Positions 24,617 through 32,242 of a stretch of DNA of 64,000 nucleotides are shown piece after piece. The stretch is from the NCBI GenBank assembly GCA_045659745.1, contig JAZRCL010000073.1, positions 1-64,000 on the forward strand. Direction: 5' to 3'. The first letter of the stretch is position 1. Each line of letters starts with the position of its first letter. This stretch comes from SVTX01 sp045659745 (GTDB taxonomy: Bacteria > Bacillota > Clostridia > Oscillospirales > CAG-272). The translations under genes and the position numbers were made by a program. The notes beneath the pieces were generated by a model. It was given only the letters and a program-made list of their open reading frames with translations. It did not search any database and was not told the DNA's origin.

Positions 24617-25381
24617 TCATTGGGATTTTATTTGAATTGATAAGACTTCTGTAGGGTTGAAAAGTCTGGGCACGGGAATTGGACGAGTGCTATTGCTGCA
24701 TCCGCGGCTTATTATGAGCCTTCCATCGTGAATTCCCGAAGTGTATTTGGGGAAAATTCCCTGACTTGGCGCGAAAATGCCCTGATCGAAAAATCTCCAT
24801 TGTCCACCGTGCGCATGTCCCGACAGTATCATATCAATATCCTTGTCCCAAAGATATTTTTTATAATATTCGGGATGATGGCAAATCAGTATCTTATACT
24901 GCGAAAGCTTGGAGAATGTGTCAATAAAATCCATATCAGGCATACCGAAATCTCTATGCTCTCCCGAAAGAAGTCCACCGATGACTATATTTTCATTCAA
25001 TGAAATATACGAATCAAACACTGTATGCACGCCTAGCTTTGAGAGCCGCTCGGTAATATGCGGAGGTATGCTTTTATATCCCGATATTTCCGGATAGTCC
25101 TCGTCGAGCTTACCCTCAATCTCGTGATTGCCAAAGCAGTAATATACGGGTGCAATTTTTAACGACTGCTCAAAAAAAACAAATCCATTCTCATTTATTT
25201 TTGAATTTTTATCCTCAAAGCATTCAAACATATCTCCTGCGCACAAAATGACTTCTGGATTTATTTTTTGGAGAGCAGCTATTACGGAATCAGGCCTTTT
25301 TGCGTGTAAATCTGCCACAACCGCAATTTTCAAGTTTGTATTCGGCTTTTGTGTTTGTATATTGTATTCCGTTATCTTCAA
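24617..25381 (-). CDS. Metallophosphoesterase, YkuE-like
   Basis: I place the start at the TTG of 25381 because GAGGGAG lies six bases upstream; a TTG five codons earlier would overlap the upstream gene by 14 bases. The ~254-residue protein has all calcineurin-like metal motifs: VVADLHA (D-x-H), LCAGDMFE (GDxx), FGNHEIEG (GNHE), ICHHPEYY (H) and LSGHAHGGQ (GHxH). There is no clear signal sequence, unlike Bacillus YkuE. These enzymes cleave phosphoesters with two metals, sometimes of UDP-lipids. It is translationally coupled to the C_GCAxxG gene. Confidence 0.88.
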   Translation of the reverse strand: MKITEYNIQTQKPNTNLKIAVVADLHAKRPDSVIAALQKINPEVILCAGDMFECFEDKNSKINENGFVFFEQSLKIAPVYYCFGNHEIEGKLDEDYPEISGYKSIPPHITERLSKLGVHTVFDSYISLNENIVIGGLLSGEHRDFGMPDMDFIDTFSKLSQYKILICHHPEYYKKYLWDKDIDMILSGHAHGGQWRFFDQGIFAPSQGIFPKYTSGIHDGRLIISRGCSNSTRPIPVPRLFNPTEVLSIQIKSQ

Positions 25382-25382
25382 T

Positions 25383-25865
25383 TCAGACTCCCTCAATTCC
25401 CTCTTGTATCAGATGCTCGGCTAAAATCTGCGCGGCAATTCTGACAAGTTCGCCGCAAGGACGTTTTTTATAGTATTGCGGAGTTCTCTCCTCGGGTTCT
25501 CCCACGTCCGTGTGAGGCACGCCCGCGAGCAACTCGCGACAGATTATAGATCCGTTTTCATTAGTATATTTCCCTGCGAGGCCACGCACCTTTTCGTAGA
25601 GCGCACTCTTGGCCGTATGGTCCTTGGGATCGGAATAACCCAGCAGAATACCCTCTACAAGAAACATACCGCTAACCGCTCCGCAGACCTCGCGCATCCT
25701 TCCCATGCCGCCGCCAAATGATGATGCAAGCTTTGATAGCGTTTCCTTATCCGCAGGTAAGAGATCGGCAAAAGCAAGGACTACCGCCTGCGCGCAGTTA
25801 TAGCCTTCTGTAAAATATCCTTTTGCAGCTTCGGCGCGAGCCGATACTCTTTGCTCTGTATTCAT
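25383..25865 (-). CDS. C_GCAxxG_C_C family protein (TIGR01909)
   Basis: The 160-residue protein matches the C_GCAxxG_C_C family: YNCAQAVV near residue 22, FGGGMGRMREVCGAVSGMFLVEG (the CGAxxG motif) and later cysteines ICRELL and RPCGELV. The spaced cysteines suggest a metal cluster or redox site. Some members are encoded with molybdenum, selenium or redox enzymes; function is not established. Gene order with the metallophosphoesterase (2 bases apart or overlapping) implies one transcript. GAAAGG precedes the ATG. Confidence 0.9.
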   Translation of the reverse strand: MNTEQRVSARAEAAKGYFTEGYNCAQAVVLAFADLLPADKETLSKLASSFGGGMGRMREVCGAVSGMFLVEGILLGYSDPKDHTAKSALYEKVRGLAGKYTNENGSIICRELLAGVPHTDVGEPEERTPQYYKKRPCGELVRIAAQILAEHLIQEGIEGV

Positions 25866-25919
25866 AAATTCGTAGACCTTTCATTGTGTTTTGATATATT
25901 TATTTTAACAGATATTGTT

Positions 25920-28241
25920 TCAACCGTCAACCCTTGAGAACTTAAATCTGTATATTTCAGGGGACAGAATAAGAGTAGCATCAGGCGAGACAAATGAGCT
26001 TGTATCATAGTATGCCGCGATCTCGTCGGTTGAGAATATCACGGTCTTAATATTAAATCCATTCTGTATTTTATATTTTTGCTTGGGCGTTGGTCCGCGA
26101 CTACCAAAAATAAGGTGATCGGTCTTATTCATATTGTCAAACATATCCTGCGAAAGACTGCTTTCCACGTATGACGGCGATATGTACGTTAAGGTTTCCT
26201 TGCCGACATTAAGGGTCAGCATAGTGATAGGAGCGGTTGAGCGACTTATGGTTTCTCTGTTTATTCTTACGGAAATACCGTCTATAAGATAAAGCTCCTC
26301 CCCGTCCTCATAAAAATCCACAATCACGTTGTTATCCTTGGCGCACTCCATTATGGCTGTCATTCTGAAATAATCGTCGTTGCCTTCGGGCTTTGGCATA
26401 TATAGCCTTCTTATGCGTTGAGACTGAAAAGATTTTGATAGACTTGCTATATGTGCCGTTGTGTATTTTGTAATCACAAGACAGTCTATCTCGGTAGCGT
26501 TGAGGTTGCTAAGCTCATGGTATGCGCAGTTCAGGCTGGAATAATATCCCGGTGTCATATCAAACAGTACCGTATCTTCTCCGTTGTTTGCGAGTATGAT
26601 ATTTCGGTCATCCGATTGGTTTACATAAGATATTCTTATATTTTGAGTGTTTTTATATGACACACAACCAATTGCTACAAAGAAAACTGTAAGCGCGATA
26701 ACAAACGGCACGGGTGACAGATATCTGCGCTTGAATTTCAGTGCAAGACAGAAAAACAGCACAACACCTAGAGTTATTGCTGCGATTGCAGTAAATTCAT
26801 AATTGAGTGATATCATACAATCGTCTCGCAAGGATATTTTCTCACAATATCCCGTCATAAATTTTGAGCATGTAGTAATACCAAGCCCAATAAGCTTACC
26901 GATAATTGGAGTCTTCATAAATATCAGGTAAAGCGGAGTCAGTATAAGTAGTGCCTCGGTAGGTAGTCCTAAAAGTAATGACGACTTCACGGAAAACAGA
27001 GACATTTCTTGCGTGAAGATGCAGAAAACTATAATCAGCGGCGCGATTGCACAAACAGACGTCAATATCAAAGTCACTATGGTGCGTATAGGAGCGATCA
27101 ATATTTTCCACTTTGCATAGTATGGTTGGAACAAGTAAAATGCAAAGTTCTGGAACGTGGGTATATAAACCAAAATTCCAAAGGTTGCAGCAAATGACAT
27201 CCAGAACCCAGCGTCAAGAATGGCATGCGGAGAAAACACGAAAATAATCACACCCGCTATCGATAGTGACGTCAACGGGTCAGACTGATAAGAGCATATC
27301 ATCGAAAGATACACTATCAAAAGCATAATTATGGAACGCGTAGCGGATATTGAAAAGCCCGTGAAAGCGAGATAAAACACCGCTAATAGCGATAGTATCA
27401 CGGCGCGTGGCTTGTACGGAATAAAGAGTTTTTTGAGTATAAATGCAATAACACCGAATATAATGCTCATGTGCATACCGCTTATCGCAAGTATATGTGA
27501 TGCGCCCGCTCGTCTGAAATCACGCTTGATACTTGTAGGGATAACTTCCTTGTTTCCAAGAAATAAAGCAGAGCATACACCGCCGACGTCATCGCCCAAG
27601 GCGTTGATCAGTCTGTATGAGAGTCTTGCATTCATTCTTGAGAGGACGGCTAAAGGGTGCTTGCTTTTCTCAATATATACGCCGAGGTCCTCTTCGGAAT
27701 CCGACACGAACTTAACGAGTACTCCGTCGGCGAGCATCATATCCGCTTCTCTGTAAGCGCCGACCTGCTCTTCAAATTGACCTATTCTAAACTGCCCGCG
27801 TATCTCGTTTCCTACCTGAATGTTGGCAAGATATTCGCATTCAAGACTTGCCTTAAAGGAGTCGGCGTTGCCGTTCATGCTCGTGACGAGAATAGTATAT
27901 TCACTTGACGCTCCTGCAGCATACGACTCAGATAAAACTATACCCTCAATTATGTATTCTTGATCATCAGGAAGACTTTCATATTTTTTAATTCTGACGT
28001 CAAAGCACATAATCGAAGAGACCGATGATAAAATTATAAATACACAGCAAAAAATAATCGTGATAAATTTATTGATTGAAATTTTGCGGATGATTTTAAA
28101 AGCTATAAATATCAGAGCGACAAGCAAGGAAAGCGCGGCACATATTATTTTTGTTTTTAGATTGACGTAATAGAAAATAACGGAGAACGCAATAAACAAC
28201 ATACATCCGCAAAACAAAGGTCTGTTCTTAAAAATGTTCAT
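25920..28241 (-). CDS. comEC: ComEC/Rec2-family DNA uptake channel protein with degenerate beta-lactamase-like domain
   Basis: The 773-residue protein has two N-terminal membrane spans, an OB-like DUF4131 region (residues ~70-180), then the ComEC core with ALFLGNKEVIPTSIKRDFRRAGASHILAISGMHMSI in pieces (about 215-260) and about eight further spans to residue ~525. The C-terminal ~240 residues correspond to the metallo-beta-lactamase-like domain, but the HxHxDH metal motif is replaced by ITKYTTAHIASL near residue 587 and the usual HHGS by FGSRGPT, so the domain should not bind metal. ComEC imports single-stranded DNA in transformation; the lactamase-like domain is thought to be the nuclease. 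No comEA or comEB lies beside it. GGGAG precedes the ATG. Confidence 0.9.
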   Translation of the reverse strand: MNIFKNRPLFCGCMLFIAFSVIFYYVNLKTKIICAALSLLVALIFIAFKIIRKISINKFITIIFCCVFIILSSVSSIMCFDVRIKKYESLPDDQEYIIEGIVLSESYAAGASSEYTILVTSMNGNADSFKASLECEYLANIQVGNEIRGQFRIGQFEEQVGAYREADMMLADGVLVKFVSDSEEDLGVYIEKSKHPLAVLSRMNARLSYRLINALGDDVGGVCSALFLGNKEVIPTSIKRDFRRAGASHILAISGMHMSIIFGVIAFILKKLFIPYKPRAVILSLLAVFYLAFTGFSISATRSIIMLLIVYLSMICSYQSDPLTSLSIAGVIIFVFSPHAILDAGFWMSFAATFGILVYIPTFQNFAFYLFQPYYAKWKILIAPIRTIVTLILTSVCAIAPLIIVFCIFTQEMSLFSVKSSLLLGLPTEALLILTPLYLIFMKTPIIGKLIGLGITTCSKFMTGYCEKISLRDDCMISLNYEFTAIAAITLGVVLFFCLALKFKRRYLSPVPFVIALTVFFVAIGCVSYKNTQNIRISYVNQSDDRNIILANNGEDTVLFDMTPGYYSSLNCAYHELSNLNATEIDCLVITKYTTAHIASLSKSFQSQRIRRLYMPKPEGNDDYFRMTAIMECAKDNNVIVDFYEDGEELYLIDGISVRINRETISRSTAPITMLTLNVGKETLTYISPSYVESSLSQDMFDNMNKTDHLIFGSRGPTPKQKYKIQNGFNIKTVIFSTDEIAAYYDTSSFVSPDATLILSPEIYRFKFSRVDG

Positions 28242-28308
28242 TACGTATCTCCCTTCTAAAAATTTTAGACTATAAAACTGTCAAAATAAAAAATTTTTTC
28301 AAAATTGC

Positions 28309-28337
28309 TTGACAAATGTATCGAAAGACTATATAAT
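28309..28337 (+). promoter_or_regulatory. Consensus sigma-A promoter of the acyl carrier protein gene
   Basis: TTGACA, 17 bases, TATAAT: a perfect consensus promoter, 61 bases before the ATG. Strong constitutive expression is expected. Confidence 0.85.
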
Positions 28338-28398
28338 AAGCGTGTTGTGACAGTTGAATGTATTCGACTGCAAATGAAAATTTACAGGAGGAATTGAA

Positions 28399-28623
28399 AT
28401 GTTTGAGAAAGTTAAGGAGCTTCTCGTATCTGAGCTCCAGATAAACGAGTCTGATATCACTCTTGATGCAGAGCTTTCTGCAGATCTTGGAATCAACTCT
28501 ATCGAGCTTGCTGACCTTGTAATGATTTGCGAGGAGAAGTTTGATCTTACTATTGAAGATGAAGATCTTCATTCTTTCATTACAGTCGGTGACGTAGTAA
28601 ACTATCTCGAGTCTACTCTTTAA
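28399..28623 (+). CDS. acpP: Acyl carrier protein
   Basis: The 74-residue acidic protein has the four-helix ACP pattern and the attachment motif LGINSIELADL with Ser37-38 region as the phosphopantetheine site; most ACPs have D-S-L here, this one N-S-I, a variant seen in some clostridial ACPs. EEKFDLTIEDEDLHSFITVGDVVNYL matches helices III and IV. AGGAGG lies well before the ATG and a perfect promoter precedes it. It stands alone, without fab genes, so whether it serves fatty-acid synthesis or another acyl pathway is not decided by context. Confidence 0.9.
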   Translation: MFEKVKELLVSELQINESDITLDAELSADLGINSIELADLVMICEEKFDLTIEDEDLHSFITVGDVVNYLESTL

Positions 28624-28641
28624 TTTAGCAGCCTTCAATAT

Positions 28642-28680
28642 ATAATCCGCATCCGTATTTATGGGATGCGGATTTTATTT
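28642..28680. terminator. Bidirectional terminator between acp and ispE
   Basis: AATCCGCATCC and its complement GGATGCGGATT around a short loop, then T run; the minus-strand ispE gene ends at its edge. Confidence 0.85.
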
Positions 28681-29526
28681 TTATACAGGCTCGCACAGAT
28701 GGGCGATAGCGCCCATACCTACAAGTGTATCCTTTGCGGCAGATGCCTGCTCTTTCGATGAGAATATTCCAAATACGGACGGACCGCTTCCGCTCATCAT
28801 AGAGATATCCGCTCCGTTTTCACACAAAATATCTTTTATTTTTTGTACAGCGGGGCGGCTGGGTATGACTGCCGACTCAAAAATATTGAACATACCGCTT
28901 ACATTGTTCTCTTTTTCAAGTAATTTGAGAAGGTCTTTTCTTGGACGGTAATTTTCAAAATTATCAAACATACAGTCAAGCATAGAGTAGGCCTTGGGGG
29001 TAGATACGCCGTCGCCCATTTTGGCAATGACGATATAGCACTCGTGGAGCGGCTTGAAATCGCTCAGCTTTTCTCCTATTCCAAGTGAAAGCTTCGTCCC
29101 TCCGGCAATACAGAACGGTACGTCTGCACCGATTTTTGCACCGATAGATAGAAGCTCGTCGGCAGTCTTTTTATTTCCTGTCAGCTCGTTAAGAAGTGTC
29201 AGTACTGCCGCCGCGTCCGTACTGCCCCCCGCAAGTCCCGCCTCAGCGGGAATTCTTTTGGCAATGTGGATTTTAACTTTACCGGAATTAAGAAAAAGGT
29301 TTGCCGCTTTGTAAGCTATATTTTTCTCTCCAAGAGGGATTGAAGCATCGTCGCAGCTTATCTCGATAGACTTATCTTCACTCTCGCAGTATTCCACGGT
29401 GACTGTGTCACAAAGGCTGACGCTCTGCATAACGCTTATTATATTGTGGTATCCGTCGGCTCTTTTGGATTCTATATCCAAAAACAAATTTATTTTGGCA
29501 TAAGCATCCCTTTGCAAAATGTTCAT
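28681..29526 (-). CDS. ispE: 4-diphosphocytidyl-2-C-methyl-D-erythritol kinase
   Basis: The 281-residue GHMP kinase starts RDAYAKINLFLDIESKRADGYH and carries the ATP-binding motif PAEAGLAGGSTDAAAVL (about residues 89-105), IGADVPFCIAGGT and the C-terminal MMSGSGPSVFG. It phosphorylates CDP-methylerythritol in the MEP isoprenoid pathway. ispD and ispF for the same pathway are 31 kb away in the window. GGGAGG precedes the ATG and a TATAAT box for this strand lies at 29558-29563. In many Firmicutes ispE neighbours purR or veg; that context is not seen. Confidence 0.95.
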   Translation of the reverse strand: MNILQRDAYAKINLFLDIESKRADGYHNIISVMQSVSLCDTVTVEYCESEDKSIEISCDDASIPLGEKNIAYKAANLFLNSGKVKIHIAKRIPAEAGLAGGSTDAAAVLTLLNELTGNKKTADELLSIGAKIGADVPFCIAGGTKLSLGIGEKLSDFKPLHECYIVIAKMGDGVSTPKAYSMLDCMFDNFENYRPRKDLLKLLEKENNVSGMFNIFESAVIPSRPAVQKIKDILCENGADISMMSGSGPSVFGIFSSKEQASAAKDTLVGMGAIAHLCEPV

Positions 29527-29668
29527 AAGACTACCTCCCTCTGTATTTCATACTTACATTATACTACTCTTTTCGCGTTCTTCTGTTAATATTTGTTAAA
29601 CTTTTTAATAAATAACCGAGAAATCCGCGCTTTTTATAAAAAAATAAGCTTTGTGCGCAGAGTTAATC

Positions 29669-29697
29669 TTGACGAATAATCAAAAAAGGTATATAAT
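29669..29697 (+). promoter_or_regulatory. Sigma-A promoter for the TSCPD/phosphoglucomutase operon
   Basis: TTGACG, 17 bases, TATAAT, 84 bases before the first ATG. The roughly 75-base leader shows no obvious riboswitch. Confidence 0.75.
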
Positions 29698-29781
29698 ATA
29701 ATTTGAGGCGGATGTACAACTAACGCCCCGAATTTCACAATTGAAAATCAAGTATAAATTTAATAAAAAGGAGATAGAAAA

Positions 29782-30036
29782 ATGGAACACATTACTTACA
29801 CTCCCCACGGAGTTTGCTCAAGAAAAATAGACATTGACGTTGAGGACGGCATAATCAAGTCCGCAGAGTTTACGGGCGGGTGCTCGGGAAACACCAAGGG
29901 CCTTTGCTCCCTGCTTATCGGTATGAGTGTTGAGGAGGCAATAAAGAGACTCGAAGGTATAAAGTGCGGCCCTCGCCCCACTTCCTGCCCCGACCAGATC
30001 TCGCGCGCACTCAAGGAATATCTTGAAAATAAATAA
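29782..30036 (+). CDS. TSCPD domain protein (TIGR03905 family)
   Basis: The 84-residue protein has the TSCPD motif near its C-terminus (CGPRPTSCPDQISRAL) and an N-terminal YTPHGVCSRKIDIDV, GCSGNTKGL block. This domain is also found at the C-terminus of vitamin-B12-dependent ribonucleotide reductases, where the cysteines may bind metal. Stand-alone copies are common in Firmicutes; function unknown. AAGGAG precedes the ATG. It is 15 bases ahead of the phosphoglucomutase gene and shares its promoter. Confidence 0.9.
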   Translation: MEHITYTPHGVCSRKIDIDVEDGIIKSAEFTGGCSGNTKGLCSLLIGMSVEEAIKRLEGIKCGPRPTSCPDQISRALKEYLENK

Positions 30037-30051
30037 TAATAGAGGTGTCAA

Positions 30052-31767
30052 ATGGAAAAGTATTTAGAAAACTATAACCGTTGGTTAAACTCCCCTGTTC
30101 TTACTAATGAGGAAAAGAATGAGCTTATCTCAATCGCCGGTGACGAAAACGAGATAAAATTCCGCTTTTCGTCTTATCTCTCCTTTGGTACTGCGGGACT
30201 CCGCGGCACTATGAAGGTTGGCATGAACGCGATGAATATTTACACCGTCGCTCACGCAACACAGGGCCTTGCTTCCCTTATTCTGAAGGAAGGCAGAGCG
30301 GCAGACGGCGTGGCTATCGCATACGACTCCAGAAACAATTCCGAGCTTTTCGCTCACGTATCCGCAGAGGTACTTGCGGCGGCAGGCATACCCGTTTACA
30401 TTTTTGACGCGCTTCGCCCCACCCCCGAGCTTTCGTTTGCTCTCCGTGAGCTGAAATGCGTTGCGGGTATAAACATAACTGCATCCCACAACCCCAAGCA
30501 GTACAACGGCTACAAGGCTTATTGGGAGGACGGCGCACAGCTTCCCCCCGAGCACGCAGATACAGTCAGCGCGGAGATCGCAAAGGTTGATATTTTTGAC
30601 GGCGTTAAGAGAATGAGCTTTGACGAGGGTGTCAAGTCGGGTATTATCACTGTAATCGGAGCGGAGATTGACGAAAAGTATCTTGCTCAGGTTCAGGCGC
30701 AGGCGGTAAATCCCAATGCGGTCAAGAACGTTGCCGACGACCTCAAGATTGTTTACACTCCCCTCCACGGCACAGGACATAAGCTTGTTCCTGAAATCCT
30801 CAGAAGAACGGGACTCAAGCATCTTTATACTGTTGATGAGCAGTGCGTAATAGACGGAAACTTCCCCACAGTCGAGAAGCCCAACCCCGAGTATGCAGAG
30901 GTGTTTGCTCTTGGTATTGAGCTTGCAAACAAGGTAGGAAGCGACCTTATTATCGCGACCGACCCCGACGCTGACCGCGTTGGCGTTGTTGCGAGAACAA
31001 AGGACGGCTCGTTCAGAACCATCACGGGCAACCAGATGGGCGCGCTTTTACTTGACTATATAATCACGGCTTATGAGCAGACAAACACTATGCCTCCTCT
31101 CCCCTATGCCGTAAAGACTATCGTGACTACCGAGCTTGCTTCCAAGATATGTCAGTCTCACGGCGTTGAGATATACAACGTGCTTACAGGCTTTAAGTTT
31201 ATCGGAGAGGTAATTAAGAACCACGAAAAGAGCGGTCAGGGCTCGTACATTTTCGGTTTTGAGGAGAGCTACGGCTACCTCAAGGGCACTTATGCAAGAG
31301 ATAAGGACGCAGTTGTCGCATCTATGCTTATCTGCGAGATGACGGCTTACTACGCGGCAAAGAATATGACTCTCTCCGACGCGCTTGAGCTTCTTTATGA
31401 GAGATACGGCTATTGCTGTGAGTCCAACTCCGAGATATATATGGAAGGCGTTGACGGCCCCGCAAAGATAGCGGCTATTATGGACGGCCTCCGCAACAAT
31501 GCTCCCACCTCCATTGGCGGCGCGAGTGTTGTGACCTTCGGTGACTATAATGCCGAGGAATTTACGGATATTGCAACGGGCAAGAAAACTCCTACGGGTC
31601 TTCCTAAGTCCAACGTGCTTTATTTCAAGCTGGACAACGGCGACGTTATTATCGTTCGCCCCTCGGGTACAGAGCCCAAGATTAAATTCTACTTCCTCGT
31701 TATTGCCGAAAATTCGGACAACGCGCAGGAGAAGATTGCTGGATATAAGAAATCGCTTAATATATAA
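30052..31767 (+). CDS. pgcA: Phosphoglucomutase/phosphomannomutase
   Basis: The 571-residue enzyme has the alpha-D-phosphohexomutase motifs in order: FGTAGLRG near residue 43, the phosphoserine loop TASHNPKQYNGYK (about 143-155), metal loop DPDADR (about 305-310), sugar-binding GFEESYGYL (about 400-408) and phosphate-binding RPSGTEPKIKFY (about 541-552). It interconverts glucose-1-phosphate and glucose-6-phosphate (possibly mannose forms), feeding cell-wall and glycan precursors. Length fits the Firmicutes PgcA type. AGAGGTG precedes the ATG. Confidence 0.95.
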   Translation: MEKYLENYNRWLNSPVLTNEEKNELISIAGDENEIKFRFSSYLSFGTAGLRGTMKVGMNAMNIYTVAHATQGLASLILKEGRAADGVAIAYDSRNNSELFAHVSAEVLAAAGIPVYIFDALRPTPELSFALRELKCVAGINITASHNPKQYNGYKAYWEDGAQLPPEHADTVSAEIAKVDIFDGVKRMSFDEGVKSGIITVIGAEIDEKYLAQVQAQAVNPNAVKNVADDLKIVYTPLHGTGHKLVPEILRRTGLKHLYTVDEQCVIDGNFPTVEKPNPEYAEVFALGIELANKVGSDLIIATDPDADRVGVVARTKDGSFRTITGNQMGALLLDYIITAYEQTNTMPPLPYAVKTIVTTELASKICQSHGVEIYNVLTGFKFIGEVIKNHEKSGQGSYIFGFEESYGYLKGTYARDKDAVVASMLICEMTAYYAAKNMTLSDALELLYERYGYCCESNSEIYMEGVDGPAKIAAIMDGLRNNAPTSIGGASVVTFGDYNAEEFTDIATGKKTPTGLPKSNVLYFKLDNGDVIIVRPSGTEPKIKFYFLVIAENSDNAQEKIAGYKKSLNI

Positions 31768-31773
31768 AGTAAA

Positions 31774-31808
31774 TAAAAAGGTCGGGAGAAATCCCGACCT
31801 TTTGTTGT
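31774..31808 (+). terminator. Rho-independent terminator of the phosphoglucomutase operon
   Basis: AAAAGGTCGGGA, a short loop, TCCCGACCTTTT, then TGTTGTTTTTT. Confidence 0.88.
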
Positions 31809-31861
31809 TTTTTGATGTGGTTATAATTATACGTTCCCGTCGGCGCGGGTGTTACACATTG

Positions 31862-32197
31862 TTATTCATTCCATTTTTGCAAAAGCATTTCTGCAGCAAA
31901 ACTTAGTGTACCATCGTCCGAGAATTCCATAACATTCTTTAAGGTGGCTACGGCTACATCCACACAAATATTATATTTCAAGCACATAGAGGAGGCATTA
32001 ACTTTAACCCTATCATCTTGATGAGATAACAATGTACACAACAGATCAGAACAGTCAATTTGAGACACTTCTTCCTGTAGTTTTATCATTTTATCCATTG
32101 CCCCATTATGAGCTCTGACTTTTGCTTTATCGGTATAATCATCTTTCAAGCATTGTTCTAATGATAATTGGATAAACAAATTATAATAATCTTTCAT
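31862..32197 (-). CDS. DUF2019 family helical-repeat protein
   Basis: The 111-residue protein is all-helical: LFIQLSLEQCLKDDYTDKAKVRAHNGAMDKM, LLCTLLSHQDDRVKVNASSMCLKYN, VAVATLKNVMEFSDDGTLSFAAEMLLQKW. This is the DUF2019 pattern, a HEAT-like fold of unknown function. It is more AT-rich than dnaE and phosphoglucomutase on either side, and the insertion point after dnaE holds no other gene, which suggests recent acquisition. DUF2019-type small helical proteins sometimes act as immunity or partner proteins, but no toxin gene is seen here. GGAGGAGG precedes the ATG. Confidence 0.78.
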   Translation of the reverse strand: MKDYYNLFIQLSLEQCLKDDYTDKAKVRAHNGAMDKMIKLQEEVSQIDCSDLLCTLLSHQDDRVKVNASSMCLKYNICVDVAVATLKNVMEFSDDGTLSFAAEMLLQKWNE

Positions 32198-32242
32198 GAA
32201 AACCTCCTCCTGAATTTATCACATGTCACAATTAATAACGAA

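Noticed and set aside
29698..29781. Possible riboswitch in the TSCPD/phosphoglucomutase leader
   Set aside because: The leader is only about 75 bases and forms no convincing stem followed by a terminator.
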